Positions 41,820-52,805 of a DNA stretch of 64,000 nt are shown in pieces. This stretch comes from Valencia hispanica (Eukaryota > Chordata > Actinopteri > Cyprinodontiformes > Valenciidae). The notes beneath the pieces were generated by a model. That model was given only the letters and a program-made list of their open reading frames with translations. It was not told where the DNA came from and ran no database searches. The stretch spans positions 5,204,020-5,268,019 of the forward strand of contig OY747700.1 of the NCBI GenBank assembly GCA_963556495.2, read 5' to 3'. The position numbers were made by a program, and so were the translations under genes. Position 1 is the first letter of the stretch, and each line of letters starts with the position of its first letter.

Positions 41820-44420
41820 TCAGAATCAGAATCAGATTTATTGACCAAGTATACTTGCATATACAAGGAAACTCTCTTCGGTAAATGTTAGCTCTCTAAA
41901 CATACAACAAATAAACAAGAATACATTCCATGATCAAGGAAGTCCTATAGGCGCATACCATACAACAAAAACAAGACAAAATACCTTAGGCACTTAGTAA
42001 TAGACTATATAATAAATTAATATATATAAAAAATAAGTAGTGCAAAAAAGATGTGCAAGATGAAAAAGGATAAAGTCTGTAATGCTAAAACTTGTGTTCA
42101 GATGGTGGGGACCAACTTACCTACAGTTCAGGAGAGATGGCAATGGGAAAGAAGCTGTTCTTGTGTCTGGTAGTTTTTGTGTGCAGGGATCTGTAAAGCC
42201 TGCTAGAGGGGAGGAGGTTGAAGAGAGTGCATGCAAGGTGAGTGGGATCTTTGATGATGTCCTCTGACTCTTTTCTGGTCCTGCCAGAGTACAAGTCTCG
42301 GAGGTAGGGCCAGGGGGTCCTTTTTGTGGCTGCCCCAAACCAGACAGTGATGGATGAGCAGAGGATGGATTCAACTATACCAGTAAAGAAAATGACCAAC
42401 GGCTCTTGTGGTAGGCCATGCTTCCTTAGTTGCAGTAGAAAGTACATCCTCTACTGAGCCTTTTTGAGGATGGTGTTTGTCTCCCATTTCAGATCCTGGG
42501 AAATGATGGATCCCAAGAACTTGAATGAGTCCACCATTGACAATGGGCTGTTGGATATTGTACGGGTAGGCAGCACTGTGGTGAGCTTTCTGAAGTCCAC
42601 AGCCATCTCCACAGTCTTTAAGATGTTTAGTTCAAGATGGTGCTAACTGCACCAAAATACCGGCCTCTCAACCTCTCGACGATATCACCATCGTCGATGG
42701 GCCCAATGACAGTGGTGTCATCTGCAAATTTCAAGAGCTTGACAGCTGGATCCTTGGAGGTGCAGTCATTTGTGTTGAGGGAGAAGAGCAGTGGAGAGAG
42801 AGCACAACCCTGTGGTGTACCAGTGCCGATTGTCCTTGTTCTAGATGTGACATCTTTCAGCCAGACATGCTGGCTCCTGTTTGTCAGGAAGCTGGATATC
42901 CACTGACATGTAGCCGGAGATACAGTGAGCTGAGAGAGTTTGGCAGTGAGGATTTCAGGTATGATAGTGTTGAAAGCAGAGCTGAAGTCCACAAACAGTA
43001 TCCTTGCATAGGTCCCTGGTTGGTCAAGATGGTGCAGGAAGAAGTGCAGTCCCAGGTAAACTCCATCATCCACTGACCTGTTTGCTCTGTAGGCAAACTG
43101 GTGGCAAATGGTGCTTTTAAAATAGGACAACACCAGGCGTTCAAAGGACTTCATGATGACTGAAGTCAAGGCCACAGGTCTGAAGTCATTCAGTCCAGTG
43201 ATGGAGGATTTCTTGGGGACTGGAATGATGGTGGAGCTTTTGAAACATGAGGGGACTTTGCACAGTTCCAGTGATCTGTTGAATATCTGTGTGAAGACTG
43301 GTGCTAGTTGGACAGCACAGGTCCTGAGGCAGTAAGATGTTACTCCATCTGGGCCTGGTGACTTCCAGATGTTTTGTCTCTGGAGGAGGCGGCAGACATC
43401 CTCTTTATTGCACTAGTCAAAAAATATTTGAGGTCAAGAGTCTCAGTCCAGCTCTATTAAGATAACGTCCATTTGGGTTGAACAAGTGATTGGCACATCC
43501 AAATATTAATGTCCAAATTAAGTTATTAATAAATGGGATGGATTTTTCAACAGAATTTCTCTTCACTCATTTGTGGAGCGTCCGAAGACTACTGTACCTT
43601 TCATCATTTGCTTCAGGGATTGGTCCGCTGATAAAGATGTTTATGTTGAGTCCACCAAGTCTCTGTAGCAGATCAGAGAAGTCTGCTTTGAGAATTGCAG
43701 ATTGCTTTTTGGCTACATCATTCACACCTGTGTGAATTACAAGGTTTTCCAGGTTGGGATGTTTTTCCAAAATCATCTGGATTTTTTCTGATATTTCTCT
43801 CACTGTACTCTTGGGGCAGCTGATAATGCGAGTGATCTGGCTACAAAAATCTTCAACACCATTAATTGATCGGTCATGTATGATGAGAACTTTTGCTGGG
43901 GGGGTTCTTACTTTGTTTTGTGACCGCTTCATGTGGATGGATTTCTCCTCCTGGTGGCCTTGACTGGTCCCAGGGGGTGTGTCGTCTTTTAGGGAACTGA
44001 GGGGTGCAAATATGTTTCTCAGTGGAATTCCAGAGGGAGAGATATCCTCTGCTTTAGGTTGTGGGTTCTTTTGTTTCTTCTTCCTGGGAGCACAGAAAGC
44101 AGGTGCCGATTCAGTGCGCTTTAAAGCCAGCCAGTCGTTGTCGAATTGTGAGTGGGGTGTTCTACCTGTTTAACGACTTTTGGCTGGAGGAGTAGCGTTG
44201 TTCTGTGGCTTCTGTGCCAGACTGTTGGACCAAAGTAACACAGGGCTGCCAGGTTCTTGTTCCCTGCGTGTAGTCATCGGTAAAGTTTACTCATTTCCAT
44301 ATCCAGTGTTTAGATCAAAATTAATCTGAAGATGATGTAGCTTCCTCTCGACTGTTTCAATTCTCTGGAGCAGTTTCTCCATGTCCTCAGCTGAGCAAAA
44401 CGCCATTTTGGTAATCCACA
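41820..44420 (-). mobile_element. LINE with SGNH-like ORF1, deleted and broken
   Basis: The tail near 41820-41860 (minus AATAAATCTGATTCTGATTC) marks the 3' end. RT at 42627-43175 has MALTSVIMKSFERLVLSYFK, ARILFVDFSSAFNTIIPE, GTGTPQGCALSPLLFSLN and KFADDTTVIG (FADD box intact). Further RT C-terminal debris is at 42117-42447. The 5' part at 43567-43932 (121 codons) has KVLIIHDRSINGVEDF, LENLVIHTGVNDVAKKQS and NIFISGPIPEANDERYSSL, like the SGNH/GDSL hydrolase-type ORF1 of some CR1/L2 LINEs, with D in place of the usual Gly/Asn near the nucleophile Ser. The endonuclease segment between ORF1 and RT is missing. Inactive. Confidence 0.8.
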
Positions 44421-44579
44421 GTCCTTCAGAAAGTAATCTAAAAAAAGAGATCCGGTCTAATAAAGTGACTCCAGAGGCTGGGTGTATGAAGTATCTAAGA
44501 AAATTGCTAAGAAATGAAAATAAGAAAAAAGAATAAGGCTAGAGATCAGGAGAGGTTGGGAGAAGCTGCTCCTCCTTCA

Positions 44580-44800
44580 GCCGCCAGACTAAGGACATCT
44601 GAGCTGCCTTTGAGTATTGCTTTCATGTATCATATGTTTTGTGCGTGTTTCTTTGTTTAATTGCTGTTTTTACTTTATATGCGTCGTCTGTGTTTTACTG
44701 CTATTTTTATTTTACCCCCTAATCATGTCATGTCATGTAAACACCTTGAATTACCTTGTTGTTGAAAGTGTGCTATATAAATAAAATTGCCTTGCCAAAA
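44580..44800 (+). mobile_element. L2-like LINE tail (family B)
   Basis: Matches 25061-25255: GAGCTGCCTTTGAGTATTGC, ATGTATCATATGTTTTGTG, ACCTTGTTGTTGAAAGTGTG and TATAAATAAAATTGCCTTGC. Confidence 0.8.
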
Positions 44801-46183
44801 ATGCTTATAACTGCCTATTGTATTGGTCCAAACACTAAATATATATATTAGTATCCATCAATATACACAGTAGAAACCACCTTAGTACTGCCACAGAAGC
44901 TATCATCCACTGTCTATTTTACCGCCCCTCTTGAGGGTGCAGCCAGTCACCGTCAAAGAAAAGGAATGCTGCTCCTGGATTGGCTGCTTTGTAAATGCCA
45001 GCCAATAGGCATTGAGCTTAGGTATTTCAGTTTCCCAACATACATTTTTTTAAATATATTTTTGATATGCCCTAGGGAAAAATCCTCGAGTAGGTGAGTT
45101 TTTGCGAATACAAAATAGACTTGGTTCCACAACATAACTAAAACTATAAAATGTCAGTAGAATTATCAGAGAAAACATAATATGTGGTTTATTTATAAAA
45201 CAACGTGTCTATAACTGGAACACAGGTGGGCGGGAGCTATTTCCTTTCACAATGTACTAATATGTGCTTTAATGAATAAAATAGATGCCTACAGCTTTTA
45301 CACACAGCCCAAGGTAAACAGGATAAAGAATGAGGGAACCCCCCTTTTAGAAGATGTATAATTTATTTAGAGCAGAGTTGATTCATGACTTTATCCAGTG
45401 TTTTCTTTCTGGAACATCATCATCACGTCATTTTATGTCTTTCATAGCGATTTGTCTGTTATTTTGAAGAAAACAAAAGATTCCACAGCACATTTAAACA
45501 GCAGTGATGTCAGAACAGCTTTTCTCTAATTGTAACTCTGCCAATAATTTTCATGGTATTCGATGGTCACACAAAAACTCATTACAATCACACATAGTTC
45601 ACATTTTAAAAACTGTACAGGCTGATAAACAGAAGGAAAAAAATTACACTTGTTGAATATGATCTCACAAATCTGAGAAATAAATAGATAAATAATCAAA
45701 TCTGCTAAAAATAATAACTGTATTAGGTTTAAATCTTTCTTTTGCTAAATTTTCCACGGATGGGGGAGAGGGCAGCGCAGAGAAAGTCCCTTTTTAACTG
45801 CTCACTAACTGATTTTTGGTAGCTTTTACTGGTAAACTATCACACACTGTAACTATTGGTCTGAATCGACCGATATAAGACTGGAAGTAGGGTCATTTGT
45901 TTCCATCTGTGGCCCAACTGCTCGCAGAGCTGTGGAGTCACTTTCTGTCAGGTCTTCATGATGTAATTCTCTAGTCCAGTGTTTTTCCTACCCTGCTTAA
46001 GGAACAGGGCTGGGAAACACTGCTCTAGCTTCCTGTTCCCATCTTCAGAAATATATGCCTGTAAACATTTAACACTCCCATATCTTAAAATCTGATGCTT
46101 CTTTGTTACATAAACAAACAGTCAAACTGACATGATTTTCTTACTGGTTCTCCTCTTTAGTAACTGAGCTTAGTTGTTGCGAT
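44801..46183. other. Intergenic DNA, no gene seen; might hold a decayed LTR at its right side
   Basis: No open frame of note. Just left of the primer-binding-like site (46184) an LTR would be expected. A TATA-like GATATAAGACTGG occurs near 45868, but I could not find TG...CA ends, a clear polyadenylation signal or a duplicate LTR, so no LTR is called. Confidence 0.35.
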
Positions 46184-46215
46184 TGGGGGCTCGTCCGGTA
46201 TTTGACCCCTGGCCG
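46184..46215 (+). mobile_element. Orphan retroviral primer-binding leader (tRNA-Pro type)
   Basis: TGGGGGCTCGTCCGGTAT matches the 18-nt tRNA-Pro primer-binding site of gammaretroviruses at 17 of 18 positions. It is followed by TTGACCCCTGGCC, resembling the leader that comes next in such viruses. No gag, pol or env frame follows; a Tc1 relic starts about 100 bp downstream. It looks like a fragment of an old endogenous retrovirus. A tRNA-Pro 3' end on the minus strand could give similar sequence, but the match stops after the T-arm. Confidence 0.55.
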
Positions 46216-46310
46216 AATGACTTGAAACCCTCCAGACAGAAAGACCTACTGAGGTTTTTCCAAAGTGTGTTTTTTAGTTTTTTGTAGGGTTCTTATGAAG
46301 TTACATTTGA

Positions 46311-47290
46311 GCTCAAAAGTTTACATACCCTGGCAGAATGTCACAATTTTCTGAAATTCTTGCGGGATTCTCAATGATAAAAAAAAACTTTTCTGTCACT
46401 CATTGTCAGTGGTTGGGTGAAGCCAGTTATTATCAAACAGCAGAAACTGGCCAAATGAGCCTGATCAAAAGTTTACAGAACCTAGAAGTTCTGGCCGGTT
46501 AACAGACAAGTTGAAACCCCTGGGTCGTACAGGTAAACATCCTCCTCATTTGTTTGCTTGTATTCAGTGTGTGATTGTAAGAAGTTAAGAGTTTCTGGGC
46601 TAATGACATACCCCAAACTACAGGGAGATCATTGTTGGCTCGCAGGAAGAAAGCTCTGGCAAACAGCAAAGAGTCAAACTTGAATGCATCTGGGAAACGA
46701 AGTAATTTGGAGCAACAAGCCAAAAACTGAACTTCATGGCCACAAAAACGTGCTACATTTGGGGAGAAGTCTTATAATTTCTACTGTGAAACACGGAGGT
46801 GGATCGATGAGCTGCAGCGGCACAGGGAAGCTGGTCGTAGCTCAGGGCAAGAGGACCGCAGAAAGTTATCAGAACACACGAGATGAAGATTTGCCCTCAT
46901 CAGTCTGGAATCTGTGTATGTGAGGTTCCTTCATGACAATGCTTCACCACACAAGACACAGTGGACCTGTCTCACTATCACTGAGCCTTGTTGGGAAGAT
47001 CTTCATGCAGGACTGAGTTGGAATTTACAGGAACTGGAGGCTTCTAACCAAGAAGAATGAGCAGCTTCACCATCTGAGAGAATAAAGTGGCTCATTCACA
47101 ATGACCACAAAACACTTCCAGCTGTCAAGGGTGTTAGACGAGCTGAAACGTGGGTTAGGTAGACTTCTGATCAGGCTCGTTTGGATAGTTTCTGAGGAAG
47201 AGGAAACCTAAATGGTTGAACAATTAACCATGAGGAACTGAACAGTTTTCTCTTCATACTTGCTCACAATTGGTCAAAAAATCTATAATT
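46311..47290 (+). mobile_element. Tc1-like transposon, decayed
   Basis: It starts with the fish Tc1-type terminus (GAGCTCAAAAGTTTACATAC, then CCTGGCAGAATG). A frame at 46684-46923 keeps KTELHGHKNV and ISTVKHGGGSMSCSGTGKL (the VKHGGGSxMxWG motif, mutated). After it a frameshifted ...VRFLHDNASPHKTQ-like segment occurs at about 46920-46960, then decays. No intact DDE domain. Confidence 0.75.
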
Positions 47291-48076
47291 CTGCCCCAGT
47301 CAGATTTAGTCTACCAACTGCATTGGGTTGAATTTCGAAACAACTCAGCTCCTAGGAAACTGAACCCCAACCTCACTGTTCATGAGCAATAAGCATCAAC
47401 ACCCTTTTTGTCCTGCAGCAGCGGTTCTGCTGACCTGTTAACCTGAATCCAGGTGGCTCTAAACTGGGCTTTTACCTACTGGCTGAAAACACATCTACGA
47501 TTTATTTTTCTATAGATCAGTGACAGTAACGTTCATTCTGAGACTTTGAATATAGAGGTTTGGTAAGAAGCGATCGTGAAGCGATCAGAATTATCTGAAA
47601 ATATTACAGGTGATTCCTGAAATGGAGCTCTTTTATTTTAGACCATATGACCGTTAAGGAAATGGTTATCAAAATAGTTTATAATCTCCGCCGGACTTTG
47701 CTGCGCTGCCCTGCGACTCACGATAGGAATCAGATTACTTTTATTATCTCACTAACATAGAAAAGTCTAAAAACAACACACTGATGTGCTCTGGGCTCAC
47801 ATGCTTCCACATCAGACCTGATCTGCTTCCAGCATCTGAACAGGATCCACTGCAGCTCTTCTTCGAGGCTGAGTACAACAGAAACAGATAATCTATCTGT
47901 CAAACTGGACTGAACCACGAGGAGGCTGCAAAGGTTGTGGCAGTGTATTGTTAAACCTCAGTGGTCCAAGTTTGAAGATTAGATCCAGTTGATTCAGACA
48001 TGTGGGAGCAGATCAGGTCTGGGCTAAAAGTTTCCTGAATTTAAAATTTGTTTTAGTGTAAAATCGCACCAAGCGT
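47291..48076. other. 3' flank / probable 3' UTR of the ATPase beta gene
   Basis: On the minus strand this follows the ATPase beta stop codon. Minus-strand AATAAA-type words occur near 47739 (from TTTTATTATC) and are candidate polyadenylation signals; I cannot choose without RNA data. No other gene seen. Confidence 0.4.
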
Positions 48077-48244
48077 TTACTGAAACACTTTGACCCGGAA
48101 AGTGACTCGACCCATATACTTGTCCCGCTCGTCGTTGTTTTTCAGGTTGGAACCCTCCACTTTACATTCCACCGTCTGCTCCACGTTGTAGTCTTCTTTA
48201 GTTAGCAGCAGCTTGACGGCCACCAGTGGCTGGACGTAGTCAGG
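48077..48244 (-). CDS. atp1b: Na,K-ATPase beta subunit, exon 7 (C-terminal)
   Basis: Last coding exon, acceptor TTGTGTCCGCAG before 48244, 55 codons plus TAA (48079-48077). It encodes PDYVQPLVAVKLLLTKEDYN, then EQTVECKVEGSNLKNNDERD and KYMGRVTFRVKVFQ. The QPLVAVK and ERDKxxGRVxF blocks are the invariant C-terminal signature of X,K-ATPase beta subunits; the Cys in VECK pairs with the one in exon 5 (YINCT). It enters in phase 0 after exon 6. Confidence 0.93.
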   Translation of the reverse strand, partial: PDYVQPLVAVKLLLTKEDYNVEQTVECKVEGSNLKNNDERDKYMGRVTFRVKVFQ

Positions 48245-48344
48245 CTGCGGACACAAGCAGAGTCAGGGGTAAACGTTCTGATTTGCTTCTCAATGATTTG
48301 ACATCTGAGGAGAGAATTGGCTAAATAAAAAGAAATCAATCAAT

Positions 48345-48440
48345 TCAAACTTTATTTATAAAGCGCTTTTCAAACCACAACAAAGCTTCTCAAAGTGCTT
48401 TACAGATTACAAATGACCCACAACCCCCCCACCCCCCTTT
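48345..48440 (-). mobile_element. LINE/SINE tail scrap
   Basis: AATTCAAACTTTATTTATAA, AGCGCTTTTCAAACC and CAAAGTGCTTTACAG form a solo minus-strand 3' tail in the last intron of the ATPase beta gene. Confidence 0.6.
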
Positions 48441-48879
48441 TCCCAAAACCCCAAAGTAAAACACTTCACCATAGCTATGCATGGAAGACATGGAAGACAT
48501 GGAAGGACACACTCGATCCAGTTTATTTTTGTCCAAGGTGTAAAACTCTGTCTAAATTTAAAACATACGGCTAATAAAACTAGTCTTGTTTATTCTATCT
48601 GCTTTTCATGATGTCGGGTTGATAACTGACGGTTTTCTATTGGTACATATCAGAGGTGGGTAGAGGCTGGGGGGCCGGGCCGGGCCTGCCAATTAAGGTA
48701 TTGGGCCCGCCCAAGACAGATTACAACGTCCGTGTAAATTAGGTTGCAACCATGCAATGTATTGACTAAAGACAACCAGCAGAGTGTGTTGTAGGCTATT
48801 TATCGGGACCTTTGGTGGCTGAAAAGAAGATAATTCAATACAGTTATATGCTAAAATGGGAATTAGAACTTGGCTTAAT

Positions 48880-50180
48880 AAAAACAAGAGCAAAGCTAGC
48901 ACAAGCAGGAATGATGCTAAAACATCACCAGTCTTAGTGTTTGAGCCTAGCCTTACCATGCCAAGACCTTACTTGCTTCAATTAAGGTCAAAGGTCATGA
49001 CTCCACCACAAAAAAGAGAAAAATGGCCTGTATGGCAGAGTTCCAAGATGAAAACCACTGCTGAGCAAAAAGAACAGCAAGGCTTGTCTCAATTTAGTCA
49101 GAAAACATCTTAATGATCCTCGAAACCTCTGGGAATATCCTCTGTGGACTGACGAGACAACAGCTGAAACTTCTGGAATGTGTGTGTGTGTCTTGTTACA
49201 GCTGGCGTAAAGGTTACCCCTGCTTTCCACCACACGCGTAAAGTAATACAGATTTCATATATATATATATATAAATATATAAATCCCTGGGAGATCACGG
49301 AATCACAGGAGAATTGCAATTGCATAACTTAAAGTGTAGTATGCAAAGGAAATTCTAGTCACCCATGATATAAACCAAGAAATTACACCCACAGACCGAC
49401 TGACTTCAACCCTGGTGTCACAGGTAGTAATGTTTTTTGTTTTTTTTGTAGTTAAGCAATTGGAAATTTGCACATGTCTTTTATCTAGAACATTTCTGGA
49501 TTATTTTCACTGCTTCTGTGTTTGATTTCCTGTCCGGCCCACCGTGTAAATTTAGGAGAGGGCCGTGACACAAGGCTTCAGAGATGCATCCAATTTGCGC
49601 TGCTTCGCGGCAAGAGGAAAAGATCCTATTGACTATAATGGCAGCTGTCAGCTGCGTATAACGCTTCGCAGACGTAAAGCGTCGCTTACGCATCTGGTAG
49701 AAAGCAGGGGTAACATCGCGCTTCAGAAAAAAAACATCATGCCAACAGTAATACATGGTGGTGGTAGAGTGATAGTCTGGGGCTGTTTTGCAACTTCGGG
49801 ACCTGGCAGACTCGCTGTGATAAATGAAACCATGAATTGTGGCGTCTACCAAAGCATCCAGAAGGAGAACGTCCAGCCATCTGGTGGTGACCTCAAGCTG
49901 AAACCAACTTCGGTTCTGCAGCAGGACAACAATCCACAACACACCAGGAAATCCACCTCTGATTGGCTGAAGCAAAACAAAATGAAGACTTTGGAATAGC
50001 CTAGTCAAAGTCCTGACCTGAATCCTATTGAGATACTGTGACATGACCATAAAAAGGCGGTTCATGCTGGGAAACCATCCAATGTGGCTGAACTACTACA
50101 ATTGTACTACGAGACGAGTGGGAAAAATTCCTCCACAGCTGGAAAAGACTCACTGTAAGTTGGACAGATAAGTCTAGGTT
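48880..50180 (+). mobile_element. Tc1-like transposon split by a MITE-like element
   Basis: The left part at 48960-49212 has transposase N-terminal debris (ATGGCCTGTATGGCAGAGTT, TCTGTGGACTGACGAGACAA) and breaks at CTGGCGTAAAG. The right part at 49715-50150 restarts with CGCTTCAGAAAAAAAACATC, ATGGTGGTGGTAGAGTG, then codes VIVWGCFATSGPGRL, LQQDNNPQHTRKSTSDWLK, a stop in place of one codon (about 49998), and SPDLNPIEIL. The catalytic Asp and Glu motifs are recognisable but the gene is broken. It lies in intron 6 of the ATPase beta gene. Confidence 0.85.
49213..49714. mobile_element. MITE-like element inside the Tc1 copy
   Basis: The ends are inverted repeats: left GTTACCCCTGCTTTCCACCA, right (reverse complement) GTTACCCCTGCTTTCTACCA, continuing with ACACGCGTAA/GATGCGTAAG. 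Removing it rejoins the transposase text (CTGGCGTAAAG to CGCTTCAG). The interior has a TA microsatellite (about 49256-49280) and the repeat CTATTGACTATAATGGCAGC. No transposase. The target duplication is not clear, so the superfamily is open. Confidence 0.82.
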
Positions 50181-50766
50181 TGGCAGCTGCCAGAAGAACG
50201 ACATCTGGTGGAAAAAGGAATCAATTTCTGATGGTTTTTCAGGGGTTCAACAAAGACTCTCTTCATGCTGCAGCATATGAAAACTTTACTGAGACAATTT
50301 CATGCTCTTGACTCTGTGGGGACAGGTTGGGGGGGGGGGTTAGGTTCTAACATGATTTTGGACCATTGCCATCAATGCCATCAATAATTCCTAAAAACAC
50401 AACCTTGTGGAAAGCCTTCTCAGAAGAGTTGAAGCTGATGGAAAGGGTGTACCAACATAATTTCAAAACAACGTACATATCATGGCATTAAACTATGTCA
50501 ACATCATTAAATGTCTTTACGGGCCCAGACATTTCAAAAATGGCAGTGGTGACATCTTGTGGCCACTTCAGGGTACTGCATAACAGGCTGACGCAGGACT
50601 GAGTCTGATTTCTTTGCAATCAACAGGGAAGAGTCAAGTTTTTCCTGAAAAGTTTCAGAAAATTTGTGCAAAAATAAATAAACTGAACTGAAATACCTTA
50701 TAAATTGTGATTTTTATCACTGTTTAAAGATATTGGGAAAAAAAAAAAAAAGCAGCAGGTACTCAC

Positions 50767-50853
50767 ATGAGCGACCTTGCCGTAGTATGGGAAAAACATT
50801 TTATCCAGACGACCTTCAGGCGGGAAGTAGAGCATCTGCAGCGGGGTGTTTCT
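50767..50853 (-). CDS. atp1b: Na,K-ATPase beta subunit, exon 6
   Basis: An 87-bp exon, acceptor GGTCTTCTGCAG, donor GTGAGTAC. Its 29 codons read RNTPLQMLYFPPEGRLDKMF and FPYYGKVAH. FPYYGK is one of the most conserved beta-subunit motifs. Phase 0 on both sides. Confidence 0.93.
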
Positions 50854-50972
50854 CTGCAGAAGACCGAGACAGAGAGTTTTTTAAATCTCTGATCTGTTAC
50901 TGCAGCGAATGCTCCACTCCTACACATTAAAACCTTCACAGGAGCAAGATGGGATCAAAAGGAGGGCGTTAC

Positions 50973-51023
50973 CTTGGCGGTGCAGTTGATGTATGGCGTC
51001 CCTTGTGGTTTCAGTCCGATGAC
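50973..51023 (-). CDS. atp1b: Na,K-ATPase beta subunit, exon 5
   Basis: A 51-bp exon, acceptor CTGTCTGCAG, donor GTAACG. Its 17 codons read VIGLKPQGTPYINCTAK, containing the IGLKP block and a glycosylation sequon N-C-T whose Cys is expected in the third disulfide. Too short for open-frame detection; recognised by splice sites and family similarity. Confidence 0.9.
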
Positions 51024-52189
51024 CTGCAGACAGAAACATGCAGCTCAGTCCTGATGCTGCAGCTACAGTCTGAGGGTTTTCCCCTGCAGCTGATGGCAGC
51101 TGTGATCACAGTCCTGCACAGCTGCTCAGAAATTAGCATCTCATTTAAAAACAGCTAAGATGTCTAAATAAAGTGAAGGAACAAAAAAAAAAGCCATATG
51201 TATAAAACTAAAGCCTAAAAAAAAAACAAGCCCAAATCCTTAGCCCTCCACTACTGTGCTTGACAGAACACAATGTATTTGTCCTGATTGACTGCTTTTG
51301 GTGCACTATGACCAAACATCTCTACTTTGGTTGTATTTGTCCAAAACCAATAAAAAAATGTTTTGAACTTCATTCAGATGCAGCTTTGCAAACCCAAGCT
51401 TGGAAATAATCGTATAATGTTCCTCGACTGATGTGAGGCATCAGCTACCTCTCTGACATCATTGATGATGCCTTCCCTTCTTGGATTTGCGTTAAAACTC
51501 CTATCTCCTCCAGCAAACCTTCAAGGTAAATTATGCTCACATACATCTAATCAGCTGCTCCAGGCTGAAGCTTTCCTTCCCAGATCCTCAGGAAGCAGTC
51601 AGGATACAAATATTTTGTTGTCCTGATTATCTCTGTAGAGTTGGCAGAGTTTTTTTTTGCCAAGACTACATGTTCCTAAGAGACATTTTGACCTAAAAAC
51701 ATGGGGGCGGCAATGACCTACATCCACGATCTTTGTAAAAAATGCAGTCAAAGGAAGATTTCTTAACTTCAGCAACAGATAAAGCTCTGTCATAAACTAA
51801 AGGTTGGTGAGTTTGTTATAATGATTCTTCAACTATTATGTGACTCCTCGTCATAGTCTGATTCAGTCTGCATGAACACCGACTTTAACCAACAAGGAAA
51901 ATAAACTTTAGACCTTGTTCCTTTTGCATATACACAGTTCCCCTCTGCTGAGAAAAGACGGTATGGACTTTGTTTTAATTCTGATGATTCAGGAATAAAA
52001 GCTGATTTGTATGTTTTATTTAAATCTCAGGGCTTTAACCCTAACCATCCTCCAGCTGTTTCCTCAAAGATACACACCATAACTTCCTGCTCTGACATGT
52101 TCATAAATACTCTGTCCAATCATACACATTCATTTCAGATCTTTAAACTACCACGCTGTATGTGAGTTAAAGCTTTGTACTCTACTGAC
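51024..52189. other. Intron 4 of the ATPase beta gene
   Basis: No exon or clear repeat recognised. Short frames here lack resemblance to any family. Confidence 0.45.
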
Positions 52190-52377
52190 CCGGTTCATCT
52201 TGATGATGACGCAGGGTTGCCCCTCAGCGTACCCAAAGCTGGTGTCCGGCAGGCCGGAGCACTGGCGCAGGCTGCTGCGTCTGAATTGACAAACCTTCTT
52301 CTTGGGCTGGTCATCACTGTCCGTGTATTCATCCACAGTACACAAGTCGTTCCCCTCCTGGATGCTGTCGTTGTACC
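52190..52377 (-). CDS. atp1b: Na,K-ATPase beta subunit, exon 4
   Basis: A 188-bp exon, acceptor TATTATTTCCAG, donor GTCAGT after 52190. It encodes YNDSIQEGNDLCTVDEYTDS, then KKKVCQFRRSSLRQCSGL and FGYAEGQPCVIIKMNR. Four of the six ectodomain cysteines are here (DLC, KVC, RQC, QPC), giving the first two disulfides, plus a sequon N-D-S. The FGYxxGxPCxxxKMNR block identifies the family. Confidence 0.94.
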
Positions 52378-52490
52378 CTGGAAATAATACAGTAATAAAG
52401 TCTCCTGCTGTCCTGAACCAACCAATCAGCATACTTGAGTTCAGATGCTCTAAAACATGTTCAGTTGGTGGGTATCTGGGTTTGACTCAC

Positions 52491-52589
52491 GCTGCAGAAG
52501 GTCGTGCAGCTGCTGGACATACGGGTTGTATTTATTTGGGTCAGAGCGGTTGTAAGAAATCTCAAAAGCATGAGGACGAACAACCAGAC
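52491..52589 (-). CDS. atp1b: Na,K-ATPase beta subunit, exon 3
   Basis: A 99-bp exon, acceptor TTTTTTCAG, donor GTGAGTC. With the carried G it reads GLVVRPHAFEISYNRSDPNK, YNPYVQQLHDLLQ, then C completing Arg with exon 4. PGLxxRP is typical of beta-2/beta-3 type subunits; sequon N-R-S. Confidence 0.92.
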
Positions 52590-52676
52590 CTGAAAAAACC
52601 CAAAACAGTCACGAAACAGTGAAAATTAAGCTGAGAGTATTATCTTGTACTAGCTGGCAGTGGCAGTGGAGGTAAC

Positions 52677-52805
52677 CTGGATTTTCCAGTCGGTCCTGGT
52701 GCCGTGGAACGTTATCATCCAGCGTCTGTAACATCACCCACATGGTGAGGGTAAACATTCCCGCCAGGAAGCCATAAAAGATGAGGTAGAAGAGGAAGAT
52801 GAGAC
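52677..52805 (-). CDS. atp1b: Na,K-ATPase beta subunit, exon 2 (membrane segment)
   Basis: A 129-bp exon, acceptor TTTTGCTTCCAG, donor GTTACC (weaker than usual). It encodes [20 protein letters not shown] and [20 protein letters not shown], followed by NPG. This is the single type II transmembrane helix that contacts the alpha subunit. The 129-bp size is what beta-subunit genes usually have for this exon. Confidence 0.94.

Noticed and set aside
46184..46215. tRNA-Pro gene on the minus strand
   Set aside because: Only the acceptor end and part of the T-arm match. The remaining tRNA body is absent, and a primer-binding leader explains it better.
49565..49999. 144-codon frame and the 194-codon minus frame at 49481-50065
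   Set aside because: The first is a chance fusion of MITE sequence and Tc1 transposase. The second is its antisense shadow.
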